Source: Cycas panzhihuaensis (lineage: Eukaryota > Cycadophyta). From it: a stretch of DNA of 64,000 nt. The DNA is taken from contig CM041465.1 in NCBI GenBank assembly GCA_023213395.1, positions 3,410,001 through 3,474,000 of the forward strand, in the 5' to 3' direction. Positions 11,101 through 25,959 of the stretch are shown piece by piece. Below the pieces are notes generated by a model that saw only the letters and a program-made list of their open reading frames with translations, made no database searches and was not told the origin of the DNA. Position 1 is the first letter of the stretch. The number at the start of each line of letters is the position of its first letter. The position numbers were made by a program, and so were the translations under genes.

Positions 11101-12124
11101 AGGGATGATGATATTAAAGGAGTTTAGGATGTGTCAAGGAGTCAATTCTTATTAACTATACTAGGGTATATGATTTTTATTATACTACTTATAGATATTT
11201 TATTGTCATTGGCCAAGTACTCATACACTTATCACTAAATAATAAGCAAATATTAATATGCATGAATATCAAAGCACAAAAATAAATTAAAATATAAATG
11301 ATAAATGCATACTTACTTTACTTATAATGTGGTGGATTCTAGAAAATCATTTTTTATAAAACATATAAAATTTAAAAATATAAGTTAAATAATCCCACAT
11401 ATCTGAAAGCTACCTCATCAACCTTGAAAAAGTAAAGATTCTTAAATTTTTACCTATTCAAAGACTTTGTTAACTTGTTTGCTAATTGGTCCTTAGTTAG
11501 AAAATATACTAATTACATTGTATTATTGTGCATCTACTGCTAAATAAAATAATAATGGATTTGATTTCTCATAATCTAGAAAGTCCATAATCATCTCACT
11601 AGTAAGTAAGTGAAGGTACATGCTTTTTGTCTTTCATTTCAATTTAGATTAGTTTAATTCTCTTTATTGGTATGTACTAGTATTTGCATATTGTTTTAGT
11701 GGATGGGTGTGTATGTTATCAATCAATGATGATTCTGACTATGGTTAGTGGCTTAAAAAGTTTTCTACTTGAGCTCAATGAATTGTAGAAAGAATATTTA
11801 GTACCTCTATAGATACTTCTTGCCCTTCTTTTACTCTCATTCATAATGATTGGTTACTTATCTTACTCTTTTAAGTGCTCTTATTATTAGAACTATTATT
11901 TTTATATGTATTTTTTCCCATTCCATTGTGATAAATACATGTCTAACCCTAATTTCAAATTGTCATGTGTTAAAACTTGTTTATCCTGTGTTGCATTTTA
12001 TTTCTAGGAAATTTTGTGATACCATAGAATTTACCATGATACTACAAAAACCTAAACTTCACAGTCATATAGAGAACTTTGTGGGATGATAGTACAAAAA
12101 TAACAAAAGGGCCATACATATTTT
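8183..12124. other. AT-rich stretch with no recognised gene
   Basis: I see no conserved protein motif, PBS or LTR in this 3.9 kb on either strand. It holds a purine-rich run (about 9284-9350), an imperfect hairpin at about 8230-8270 and a perfect 16-bp inverted repeat at 10333-10397. Short frames here are AT-rich and unconvincing. It may be very old transposon sequence or the original intergenic DNA. Confidence 0.6.
10333..10397. repeat. perfect 16-bp inverted repeat, 33-nt loop
   Basis: TTTTGGTAAAATAATA at 10333-10348 is matched exactly by TATTATTTTACCAAAA at 10382-10397. The loop is 33 nt. It could be a short hairpin or part of a small inverted-repeat element; no target duplication or coding capacity was recognised. 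Confidence 0.7.
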
Positions 12125-12432
12125 TATTAGAGATAATACTCATTTATTATACCAAAGGGCGTGCAATGCTACTTTGGAACACTGCAGGACTGGCAATAGT
12201 CAACATCAATTGACATGTATATATTTTTTTATATTTATTTTTAAACAATATTTCTTAATACTAATGTCAGTCGATGGCAGGTTTGCCCAATATCCCAACT
12301 ATAAATATAGGGTCTTATGGCCCAACAATGTTCTTTAACACCACCTTTTATTTGGAAATATTTGTTATTTTATTAATATGGGCTTGTAATCTAGTTTTAC
12401 TCTATCCTCGAGCCTTCATTTGGTATCATAGC
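12125..12432 (+). repeat. 5' LTR (12125-12418) and PBS (12421-12432) of C
   Basis: This aligns along its length with 29963-30254. It starts TATTAGAGATAAT (TGTTAGAGATAAT in the right copy) and ends CCTTCA. Two bases later TGGTATCATAGC at 12421-12432 matches the tRNA-iMet PBS at 11 of 12 positions. The many differences between the two LTRs indicate an old insertion. Confidence 0.85.
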
Positions 12433-14990
12433 TTGATATTTTTGATCCATAGAGCATCACAACAATATATTATGTGATATTTTTTAAATATTTGCTTAAT
12501 TTTAAAAAGCTTTCATATAGTTTTTATTAAATATTTGAGATATTTACTTCATATACTCTTTATATTCACATATTTGGTAGATTTCTTTAGCATTTACAGG
12601 CATATGCAATTTAGTAGCATTTTGGAGTAGTTCTATACAAGTTTTATTTAATATTTTATCATTTTTTAATTAGTTCTTAGCCTATTTTTAAAGTTTTTTT
12701 AGGTTCTTAAAATTTGATAGGTTGGTGCATCTCTATGGTTGGATGAGACACAAGAAATTGACCACTCATTTTGCTCCTCAATGAGTCTACTTTACTTTGG
12801 ATTAGATAGATCGAAAAACCATCCCCTCTTGATTGAGATATCACATTTGAAAGGTAGCACACTTAGTCTGCCTACTAAAACTCCACTACCCAATTGGAAT
12901 TATGTTGCAGTGTAGTTTATTTTTTTCACTTCATTAATATATAGTTCATAGTTTATATTCTATAGTCATTTGTTATAGTTTTGTACCTGATTTTTCTTTA
13001 ATATTATATTATATTTGTCTAATTTTATGGCTATGTACTATACATTTTGTATGGCTTGAAAGGCACCTATTTGATATGCTAACAATCATATTTTTTCACA
13101 TATACTAACTATATATAACTCTACATTGATCTAAAGTAGATTTGCTAAAGTTTTAGAAGATTTCTTTAATTAAATTTTATTATTTTTTCTCAGTTTTAGG
13201 TTTAATCAATTTCCCAAACTTCTATAGACTGGTGTACTTCAATAGGAAGATAAAATTGCATCATATGACTGCTCATCTTACTTCTCTCTAAGTTTGTTTC
13301 ATAGTGGAAAGAATAGTTTATTAATTGATTACTCCGTTGGAAAGATATCTCACTCTGAAGTACCATTACTCTTGTGGATTTATAAAATCCTATTATTCGT
13401 CCATTCTTTTCTCAATATTATTTCATTTTTAAATTATTTTTTCTCAATTTTGTTTTGCAATCTCAAGAATCTAGTATCTACACCCTTGATTAAATGATTT
13501 TTAGGTAATTTCAAGTTCAAATTTGATTGATTTAATCAATTGTTTGCCTCTTTGTGCGTTTTTTCTTTTACATAAAATTTAATTTTTTAACATATATATT
13601 TTTATATAGTTTGTAAAAATTTAATTAGATTTGATTACTTTTGGGATTTATCCCCCTTTATTGGTCTGTTTCTAGTCACTTTGAGCCCCTACATGACCTC
13701 ATTCTTCATGTTTTAGGGGTTGATTTTAAATAATTATAAGCTATTTTTAATAATTTTGGATTTAGAAGGATTAAGGTAAATTTGATATTATTTGGAATCT
13801 ATTATCCTCCTTCATATCCTAGCAAACGGTCAAATATAGTGACCTGGTGACTAGGAGGCTAATTTTTTAAGGGGCTTAAGTACCCTTCCTTTTTAATTTT
13901 TACTCACAAGGAGGTGTTTATACTATTTTCTTAATAACTTTCAAACTAGGAGTCTATTTTTTGAATGATTTGAATTGCTATAAAGTTGATTTAGAGACCT
14001 ACATACTAGAGTTATTTTTATTCTAATTTGAAGTTGTTTTATAGAGTTTCTAGGCTACTAAAGTTAGCCCTCTTATTTGGTCTTAATTTGAGTTTTCACT
14101 TCATTTTCAAAGTAATTTTCTTAAAATTATTGAAGTATATTGATGGTATATTAGTATACTAACATGTTATAGCTGATTTTCTTTAAAATTTAAGGCTTAT
14201 AAGTGTTTTTTAGCTAAATTGGTGTAAGATTACCCTTTGAGAAGGAAGTAAACATTTTGGACAATTTTTTACAAATAAAAGAACACTCTAATCCTCACCT
14301 ATTTTAATTTACTTTATTTAAAAGCTATATATTTTAATTTCATTTCATTTAAAGCTCATTTCATTTCATTTATTACTATATCTTAAAGTTATTTTTTTAT
14401 TGTTATTAAAAAGAATGCTTGCTTTTAAATAAGAGTATACTTAAAATTATTTTTTACATTAATAAGATAATATCTCAAACAAACAACCATAATTTTCAGC
14501 CTTGCAAGGAGAATAGCTAGGACCCTTAAAGTTACCACCCTACACATGTCTATGGTGGTCTTTAAGTTATTGAGAAAACTATTGACTATCAAGTGTATTT
14601 GGTGGCAAGATAAAGTGGAGAACCTTATTCTTTTTAGAGTTTAGAGACTAGGTTAGACCTAGAGGGGGTGAGTGCCTTGATTGTTAAAACTTTCACTACT
14701 AGATATGTCACTAGGAATAAGGCTTGTATAGGTGGATCAACAGATCAAGGGGGAATTGTACCTTCTTAATAGCATATGTAATGAGGTATATAGAACCTAA
14801 TACTCATGTATCAATATATTAGGTCCCTAGTTTACCACCTATGAGTAGGTGCCACTATATAAGATAGCAATCAAAAACTTCCCTTACAAACCCAAAGACT
14901 TATAACCTAGATTATCAACCTTCTACGTAGATAGGAAATATTTTAAATATGATTAGGGGGGAATTAAATAAACTTATTTTTTAAAACCTA
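12433..14990 (+). other. 2.6-kb untranslated leader of element C
   Basis: This lies between the PBS and the gag ATG and has no supported reading frame. Its 3' part (14570-14990) matches the leader of A. 14498-14560 (around CCTTGCAAGGAGAATAGCTA) and 13480-14290 match the leader of I read on the minus strand. 13480-14290 also matches 18360-19130 after the LTR of D. Two diverged copies of a block of about 140 bp lie at 12722-12862 and 13226-13366. Confidence 0.7.
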
Positions 14991-16110
14991 ATGGCAACAA
15001 ACTTTGGTAATATAATTATCCCTAAGTTTGATGGTTGAGTTTTTTTAAATTGGAGTTGGAGGATGAAACTCATCCTCATTGCTAAAGATTTATGGAAAAT
15101 CGTTAAGACATGTTATGATGATGTTGATAACAATGCCAGTGACGATGATAAAGAAGCTTATAAGGAATGTGTCAAATTAGATAATGAAGCTCTAGCTCTT
15201 ATATTTTATGCCTTAAAAGACTATATATTCCCAAGGATTAGTGAAGTAATGACATTTAAAGAAGCATGGGATACACTGTGATTAATCTATGAAGGAGCCA
15301 TCTCATCCAAGCTTAAAACACTTAAAAGCAAGTTTGAGGACCTAAAAATATTGCCTAAGGAAGGAATTAATGAATTTATAACTAAGGTCTAAGACTTGGT
15401 AAACCAAATGAGATTCCTTGGTGAAGTGTTTACTAAATAAAGGGTAGTTAAAAGGATTCTAAGATGTGTAGGAAAAGTCAAGAGATTTGAGATGGTTGCT
15501 ACAAGCATTAAAGTATCCAAGGATCTTAAAACCCTTAAAGTGGAATAACTAAGTGCAATGTTACTAGCTATGGAAGAAAAAAAGGTGCCCACGAGACATT
15601 GGAATATGCCTTTTCTATAAAGGCTAGGATCAAATTAAATAACCAAGGCTAAAGCTCTAGAACAAGGGAACAATCCCTAAGGGAGAGAGAAAGAAACCAA
15701 AGGTAATATACCTATCAAGAACAAAAATCTAGATATTAAGCCTCACATCAAAGATATCAAGGTTCAAGTCAAAGGTACCTAAGTTAGAATGATTTCCATA
15801 ATCAAGAGAGATAAGAGTCTAGCTAATGTTGTCATGGCCATAATTATTGCCAAGGCCAAAGAAGCCATCAAGGACCTAATCTACATTGTCAAAATAACTT
15901 TCAAATCCAAAACCAGGGTAATAGCTATCACAAACCCATTTTACATTACTAAAATGACTCTCAAGGCCAAAATCAGGGCTCATATATAAAAAGGAGAAGA
16001 ACAACCTCTAGAGGTAGAGGAATCTCTAAAATAGAAGTCTTAGCTAAAGAAGTAGATAACTTATTCAATGTTCATATTGCCATAGGACTAGACATATAGT
16101 AGAAAGGTGT
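14991..16110 (+). pseudogene. gag: copia gag, element C
   Basis: The ATG at 14991 gives MATNFGNIIIPKFDG, then a stop at about codon 16, and continues through the N-W-S-W-R-M motif to KEAWDTL near 15278. LKSKFEDLKILPKEGINEF near 15323-15380 continues the domain. The CCHC knuckle at 16069-16110 reads C-SY-C-HRTR-H-IVER-C with all ligands kept. About six stops interrupt it, several at former Gln or Trp codons. It matches the gag of A closely. Confidence 0.87.
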
Positions 16111-16342
16111 TTTGCTAAAAAATAGTTATCCACTAAGAGAAAGTACTAACACAACCATTCAAAATAGGGAAAATGACCAACTATTCTTTTCAAGCCTTAT
16201 TATTAATGAAGAAAAGGATTGTTGGTACATAGATTCTGGATGCCTAGCCCACATAACATACAAGGAGGAAATATTCAAAACTATTGATAATGTTGGAATA
16301 ATATCCATTCTACAAACATATGCAAATAACACTTAGGAAAGG
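16111..16342 (+). pseudogene. copia protease start, element C, cut by LTR of D
   Basis: CWYIDSGCLAHITYKEEIF carries the catalytic D-S-G at 16232-16240. Homology to element A stops near 16342 (NNT then a stop), where the LTR of D begins. The rest of protease and all of integrase are missing on this side. Confidence 0.83.
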
Positions 16343-16344
16343 AG

Positions 16345-16639
16345 TGGGCCACCACTAGCTAACTTCAGGCCATTATTAGCTGACATTGAGCTACCTCAAG
16401 CTATTTGGAGTCGAGAAGGTAAGTATTTGAATTTGAATTTATTATTTTTTTAATCTTTCCTACTAATGTCTGGTTGAGGTGGTCTCTTGCCTCCCTAAAA
16501 CTATTTATATATGGGAAGTACCTCCCTAGTGTTTTTTAACACTGGCCTCACTATTTGGAAATTTGAATACTTCCAGCAATGATGGATTAAGATCACATGA
16601 CTTGTTCTATTATTTGTCTTTAACATTTGGTATTAGAGC
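16345..16639 (+). repeat. LTR (about 16345-16625) and PBS (16628-16639) of D
   Basis: TGGTATTAGAGC at 16628-16639 is a tRNA-iMet PBS with one change. The LTR before it ends TTTAACA and shares the block GGGAAGTACCTCCCTAGTG near 16515-16533 with the LTR of A. The left edge is uncertain: the first TG after the broken protease of C is at 16345. No 3' LTR of D was found, so D is incomplete. Confidence 0.72.
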
Positions 16640-17501
16640 AAACTTAGTTATATTTGGCTGCACCACTTTTAGATCTATATACATTTAATAGAAGTGTAGT
16701 ATATGATTTCTCATTAGATTCCTAGCAGCTTGATATACTCAATAGAAACATTGGCTTGAATTTTCATCCCCTCTGAAAAGAGATATTACTCTTAGAAGTT
16801 ACAGATCTTAAGTTTATACATAAACATTGTTTGTATATTTGATTTTTTATTTAATAATTTATACATGTTACATTTGTTATATTTTATATTAATCTATATT
16901 TGCTGTGTGAATGCATTCATATTGATAGAGCATATTGATCTTGGCTATAATTTTCATTGTTTCCATTGTCCTTTTTTCTCGAAATGCTTCTTTTATCTCT
17001 TGTTTTGAATTAGTGTCCTTCATCTTCCATGCCATTAGATTAAGGAACTCAGAAAGCCAACTACCACATCAACAGTATTCATACAGACCTTTACCATCTT
17101 TGCAATTACACCAATGTAAACTTCAGATTTATCATTTCTCTAATTTGCTTTGCATTTGAAATAGGAACAATTTACTTGGTGTTGAATCTAATGGCTTTCA
17201 TAGACTTTTGTAGCTTGAGCAAGATGAACACTCACATTCTCAAAACCCTCCTTCCATCTATGTTATAGGATCATTAATGAGCTCTTCATATGTAAAGAAT
17301 TTCTAGACTTCATATGAATGTGCCAGATTCCAAGAGAGGGAATGAAGAATCACTACTTTTCTCTATCGTCACTAGCTAGGTGTATATGCTTTGGCAGTTA
17401 TCATCTTATTAACTTGCATTACGTGTTGAACAAGCTAAAAGCCTTCTTTCAGGGTGAGTGTCCAACTACTTTTGTGCTCCATTATAGGCATATGATCTTA
17501 G

Positions 17502-17717
<216 letters not shown>

Positions 17718-18167
17718 AAATTATTTTTCATTCAATTCTTGTTACCATTCTCAGAGGTAGATATGAATTGCTACATGGGCATTGAAGTTAAATTTAATCA
17801 ACCAGGAAGGTTGTTGAGTGTGGCGATTCAGGAAGGATATTTCCCTACTTGATCTATCACTATGTCTCCATTGGGGATTTCTAAAACCCTTTTTCAGTTT
17901 TCATATCATATGAGCAGAACCCTATGATGATTTATTTATAGAATGTAAATACATTCATTCAAATTTTAGTTGATGTGTCCACTGACTGTTCTCATTTTTA
18001 TTGATTGCACAACTGATAATTCAGGACGATGAATTTGATTCTCAATTACCTCTCTTCGTGATTGAATCAATCTATTATTTTGATCAATTTTCATCTATAT
18101 TTATTGATCTCTGCAGATCTGTGTATTTGTTGGTGCAATATAATTCTTTTTATTACTTTTATATATA

Positions 18168-18209
18168 ACACACACACACACAGACACACAGACACACACA
18201 CACATACAG

Positions 18210-18261
<52 letters not shown>
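18168..18261. repeat. (CA)n microsatellite, partly interrupted
   Basis: About 94 bp of CA repeat. The left half has CAGA and CATA interruptions; the right half (about 18216-18261) is perfect. Confidence 0.95.
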
Positions 18262-18263
<2 letters not shown>

Positions 18264-19340
18264 GTTTGATTAGTGCACCCCTATTTTCAATTAGTATTTG
18301 ATCAAATTAATATGGATTTATTTGGAGTTTTTCATGCTTTTCATCACTCGTTAAAGGGCATTTTATTCCATGTAAAATTATATACTTTTTTTCTAAAGTT
18401 AATTTTAAATTAAAGTGAATTTGATTTATAGATTTCAATTCTGGGCAGTTGATTTTGGCTTATCCCCCTCTAACTCAAGCCCCTTGGTCCTATTTTCTTC
18501 ATATGACCATCTTTAGGTAGATTTCAAATAATAATATGTTATTTCTATAAAATTTAATTATTCAAAATTTATTTTTTATATTTTATAACCTTTGAAGTAT
18601 GGAGCCTCCTTGGGTCCCCAACAGTCGATCCTGTGGGCCCCTATATGACTAGGGGCTAGTCCAGTAAAGGGGCTTAACCTACTCTCGTTCTCTAATTTTT
18701 AACTAAAAGAGGTCATTGTATATTTTCTGTAAGTCCGCTTTCTAAATGGTTGATTTTTTTAATTTTCTACGCATTGGAATAGGTTTCATTATTACCTGCC
18801 ACTATTTTGTAGGGCTTTAAAGCTAATAAATTTGAGGCTCCTATTTGGTCCTTAGTTGACAAATGTTTTGATATTTTAAGCATTTTTTTCACTCGAACTC
18901 AATATATTTGTTTAATATTAGGGTACTAATAAGTTATTGATAGCCTTTATTTATTTTTAAAGGCTTATAGTTACTTTTTGTAGTCATTTAGCTTTATTTT
19001 AGCCTCCTAAGGTGAAGGAGCCCCATTTTAGATTTAAACATCAAATTGGTACTCTCTATAGTTATCATTTTATTCTTTATCATATAAAATTAAATATAAA
19101 GATCTCTTAAACCATATTTTTTTGTTTATTTAAGGTTCTTTTACCTCCTTAAACTCTTTTAAGCTATATTTAAAGTGCATATGATCATTCAAGGAGCATA
19201 TTTTTTATTAGATTCTTATTGATTGAAGATACATTCATTTGAAAATTTATATATTTCAAGCTTCTTAATTTACTAGTAGAAGACATATTTCAATTACTTT
19301 AAAGCCATTATAATTAAAGTTGAAAGATGTATTGGCAAAG

Positions 19341-19864
19341 TTAAAATGTTTTGGCAATTTATTTATTGCAAGACAGATGAGCGTATCGTCGTCTTTAGCA
19401 TGCGTGATTATTTTTTCAGTATCACCTTCTTTAGTTTTGGATTTAATACAGTTCCCTAGGTCTTTATTAATTAATTAAATTGTACATAAAAAATCCTCAA
19501 CTTTAGAAAAATCATCATAAGTAAGGTCATACAATTGCTATTCTAAGACATCCAGTTGATTTGTATCGACCTTATCATATTTTTCTTGCTAAATTTTCCA
19601 GACAGTGGCTAGGTCGTCTGTTTTAGAAAACTGCCGACTGATTTCTAGTGAAAGTGAGTTTAATATGGTGCCTAAGGCTGAATCTGAGTTCATCAGATAT
19701 ACCATATAACTTTGTGTAGTTTCATCTTTTAGTTTTTTAAATTCACCTATCACATATCTCCATATTTTTTGCTGTTTAAGCTTATGGGATATGCGATTCC
19801 TCTAGTCAGCATAGTTTGAGCTAGTTAACACTAGAATTGGAATGCATGTGGTTATCCTTGGCAT
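19341..19864 (-). pseudogene. gag: copia gag remnant L, inverted
   Basis: Read on the minus strand, an ATG at 19864 is followed by an NYAD-stop-RNRISHKLKQQKIWRY segment, VYLMNSDSALGTIL, EKYDKVDT, and ITHAKDDDTLICLAINKLP ending near 19345. The same blocks in the same order occur in the gag of element G (VYLMNSDGS, KYEKIDT, ITHAKDDDNLECL), so L and G share a family. Stops break the frame, which hides it from simple frame scans. No protease or pol follows on the left. Confidence 0.82.
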
Positions 19865-24236
<4,372 letters not shown>

Positions 24237-24600
24237 AATTAATAATAGAAACGCAGGAGGACTCAATGAGATTTTTGTTTTTATAAAATAAAAATAAATT
24301 TCATAGTAAATTGAGGTCCGGGGGGCGAGGGATTAAGGCAACGAAAAACCCTACCTGTTAATCAGATTGTGGCGGCAGCATTTTGTTGTAGGTTTGTTCT
24401 TGGTGGCAATGGCGTTCAATTCATCTTCGTCTCCTCATTCCAGATTTCGATTTCCAGTTCACACCATCGAGACCTCGAAGAAGTAGTGAGCATGGACCAG
24501 ACAAGCCTAGAAGTGTTATAGCTGGAGCTCATGACGAGGTGTCTGGTTCTAAACCAAAGCATAGGGGAGACAAAGATGTTAGGATTATTCACCATCAACA
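24237..24600 (+). other. possible 5' part of captured transcript
   Basis: Base composition becomes GC-richer right after the microsatellite. An ATG at 24409 opens a Ser-rich frame (MAFNSSSSPHSRFRFP) that stops after 25 codons; it is in frame with the cyclophilin part but carries several stops. Another frame reads PSRPRRSSEHGPDKPRSVI and stays open to about 24616. I do not recognise either protein. It may be leader or coding sequence of a third gene joined upstream of the cyclophilin. Confidence 0.4.
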
Positions 24601-25017
24601 CTCTTTGCCGACGTGACTCCCCAAACGAATGAGAATTTTTGGGCACCCTGCACCGACAAAAAGGGAAAAGGGAAGTCTAGGAAGAATCTGCACTACAAGG
24701 GTAGTAGCTTCCACCGTGTGATCCCCAGATTCATGTGCCAAGGAGGGGACTTTACCAATGGAAACGACACCAGTGGACAATCTATTTATAGGGTAAAATT
24801 TCTTGATGAGAATTTCAAGCTGAAGCACACCAGACCTAGTATTCTCTCCATGATGAATGCTGGAAAGAATACCAATAGATCCCAGTTTTTCATCTGCACT
24901 ACCAAAACTTCTTGGTTGGATGGTAAGCACATTGTGTTCGGTCAGGTCATTGAAGGATTAAATGTGGTTAAGGACATCAAGAAGGTGGGTTCTAGTAGTG
25001 GTAGGACCTCTAAGCCT
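24601..25017 (+). pseudogene. cyclophilin (peptidyl-prolyl isomerase) retrocopy, N-terminus missing
   Basis: Cyclophilins catalyse cis-trans isomerisation of Xaa-Pro bonds. Similarity begins at [13 protein letters not shown] (usual LYADVVPKTAENF), so about the first 20-25 residues are absent. Visible blocks are the plant loop [29 protein letters not shown] with the catalytic Arg, Phe and Gln, [10 protein letters not shown], and [11 protein letters not shown] with the ligand-binding Trp and His. Changes include G to R in VIPGF and A to M in SMANAG, an active-site position. It ends SSSGRTSKP, the normal C-terminus lacking the last residues, and runs in frame into the SSP411 part. No introns are seen. 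Confidence 0.9.
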
Positions 25018-25618
25018 TTATTTTTGTCGATTGGATACAACACTTATCACTGGTGTCATGTTATAGAGGTGGAATCATTCGAGAATGAAGAGGTGGCAAA
25101 ATTATTAAATGATTGGTTTGTGAGCATCAAGGTAGATAGAGAGGAGTGGTCAGATGTGGATAAGATATACATGACATATGTGCAAGTTATTTATGGTGGA
25201 GGAGGGTGGCCATTAAGCAGTTCCGTTACCCTTGATTTGAAGCCCATGATGGGTGGAACATATTTTCCTCCTGATGACAAATATGGTCGACCAGGTTTTA
25301 AGATTGTCTTAAGATGGGTTAAAGAAGCCTGGGACTCCAAAAAAAGATATGCTCCAAGAGAGTGGAGAATATGCTATCCGACAACTTTTGGATGCATTTT
25401 CTACAACATCCACTTCTAAAGAATTGGATGAAGGTTTACCTCAACAAGTTGTGCAACTTTGTGCTAACCAGCTTGTAAAATATTATGATTCAAAACTTGG
25501 AGGGTTTGGTTCTGCACCAAAGTTTCCTAGACCAGTAGCAATAGTCTTGATGCTTCATCGATACAAATGATTGGACTAAGATGGAAAGGAGAATCTAACT
25601 AGCAAGGCCTTGTAAATA
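25012..25618 (+). pseudogene. SSP411/DUF255 thioredoxin-like retrocopy fragment, fused to cyclophilin
   Basis: This matches the N-terminal thioredoxin-like domain of plant SSP411-type proteins (spermatogenesis-associated protein 20 family, bacterial YyaL). Blocks are [66 protein letters not shown] and GGFGSAPKFPRP. The usual CHWC pair has lost its first Cys (Tyr at 25051-25053 region). An A7 run at 25339-25345 causes a frameshift, after which the protein resumes as [15 protein letters not shown] stop at 25568 is followed by weak homology (DGKENLTSKAL) up to a PBS at 25619. The rest of the protein is absent. Confidence 0.88.
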
Positions 25619-25959
25619 GCTCTGATACCATGTGAGAATAGGTACATGAACAATGTCATAGGATCACATGAATAGTAAAAACACAGGAAAGATACATTGC
25701 ACAAGTACACATGGATTACCAGGTGGAAAACCCCTTCTGGGGAAGAAAAACCACCTCCTAAATCTAAATATTTTATTAAAAATAGACTTATATAAAGGAC
25801 CTTAAAGATACCCTCTACAAACTACAAAACCAACCTTTGAAACAGGCTTTAGACAGCCTTCTAGATTCTCGGAACCACCTCCTTGAATCTAGGAGAAGAT
25901 ATTAATAACTAGAGAGGTTTGTTGAAATGGGTAGTTGCATATTTCAATGACCTTTCACA
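25619..25959 (-). repeat. PBS (25619-25630) and LTR (25631-25959) of element M
   Basis: GCTCTGATACCA is the exact reverse complement of the tRNA-iMet PBS TGGTATCAGAGC. The LTR then starts TGTGAGAATAGG and is placed to end at TTTCACA (25953-25959), whose last bases mirror TGTGA. In the minus sense this is the 5' end of a copia element whose body should lie to the left. What lies there instead is the cyclophilin/SSP411 copy. No matching second LTR was found at the left. Confidence 0.75.

Noticed and set aside
15389-15592. Minus-strand frame opposite gag of C
   Set aside because: Shadow of gag on the other strand.
24601-25618. A functional cyclophilin-thioredoxin fusion gene
   Set aside because: Missing cyclophilin N-terminus, stops upstream in frame, lost redox Cys, A7 frameshift and truncated C-terminus all indicate a dead retrocopy.
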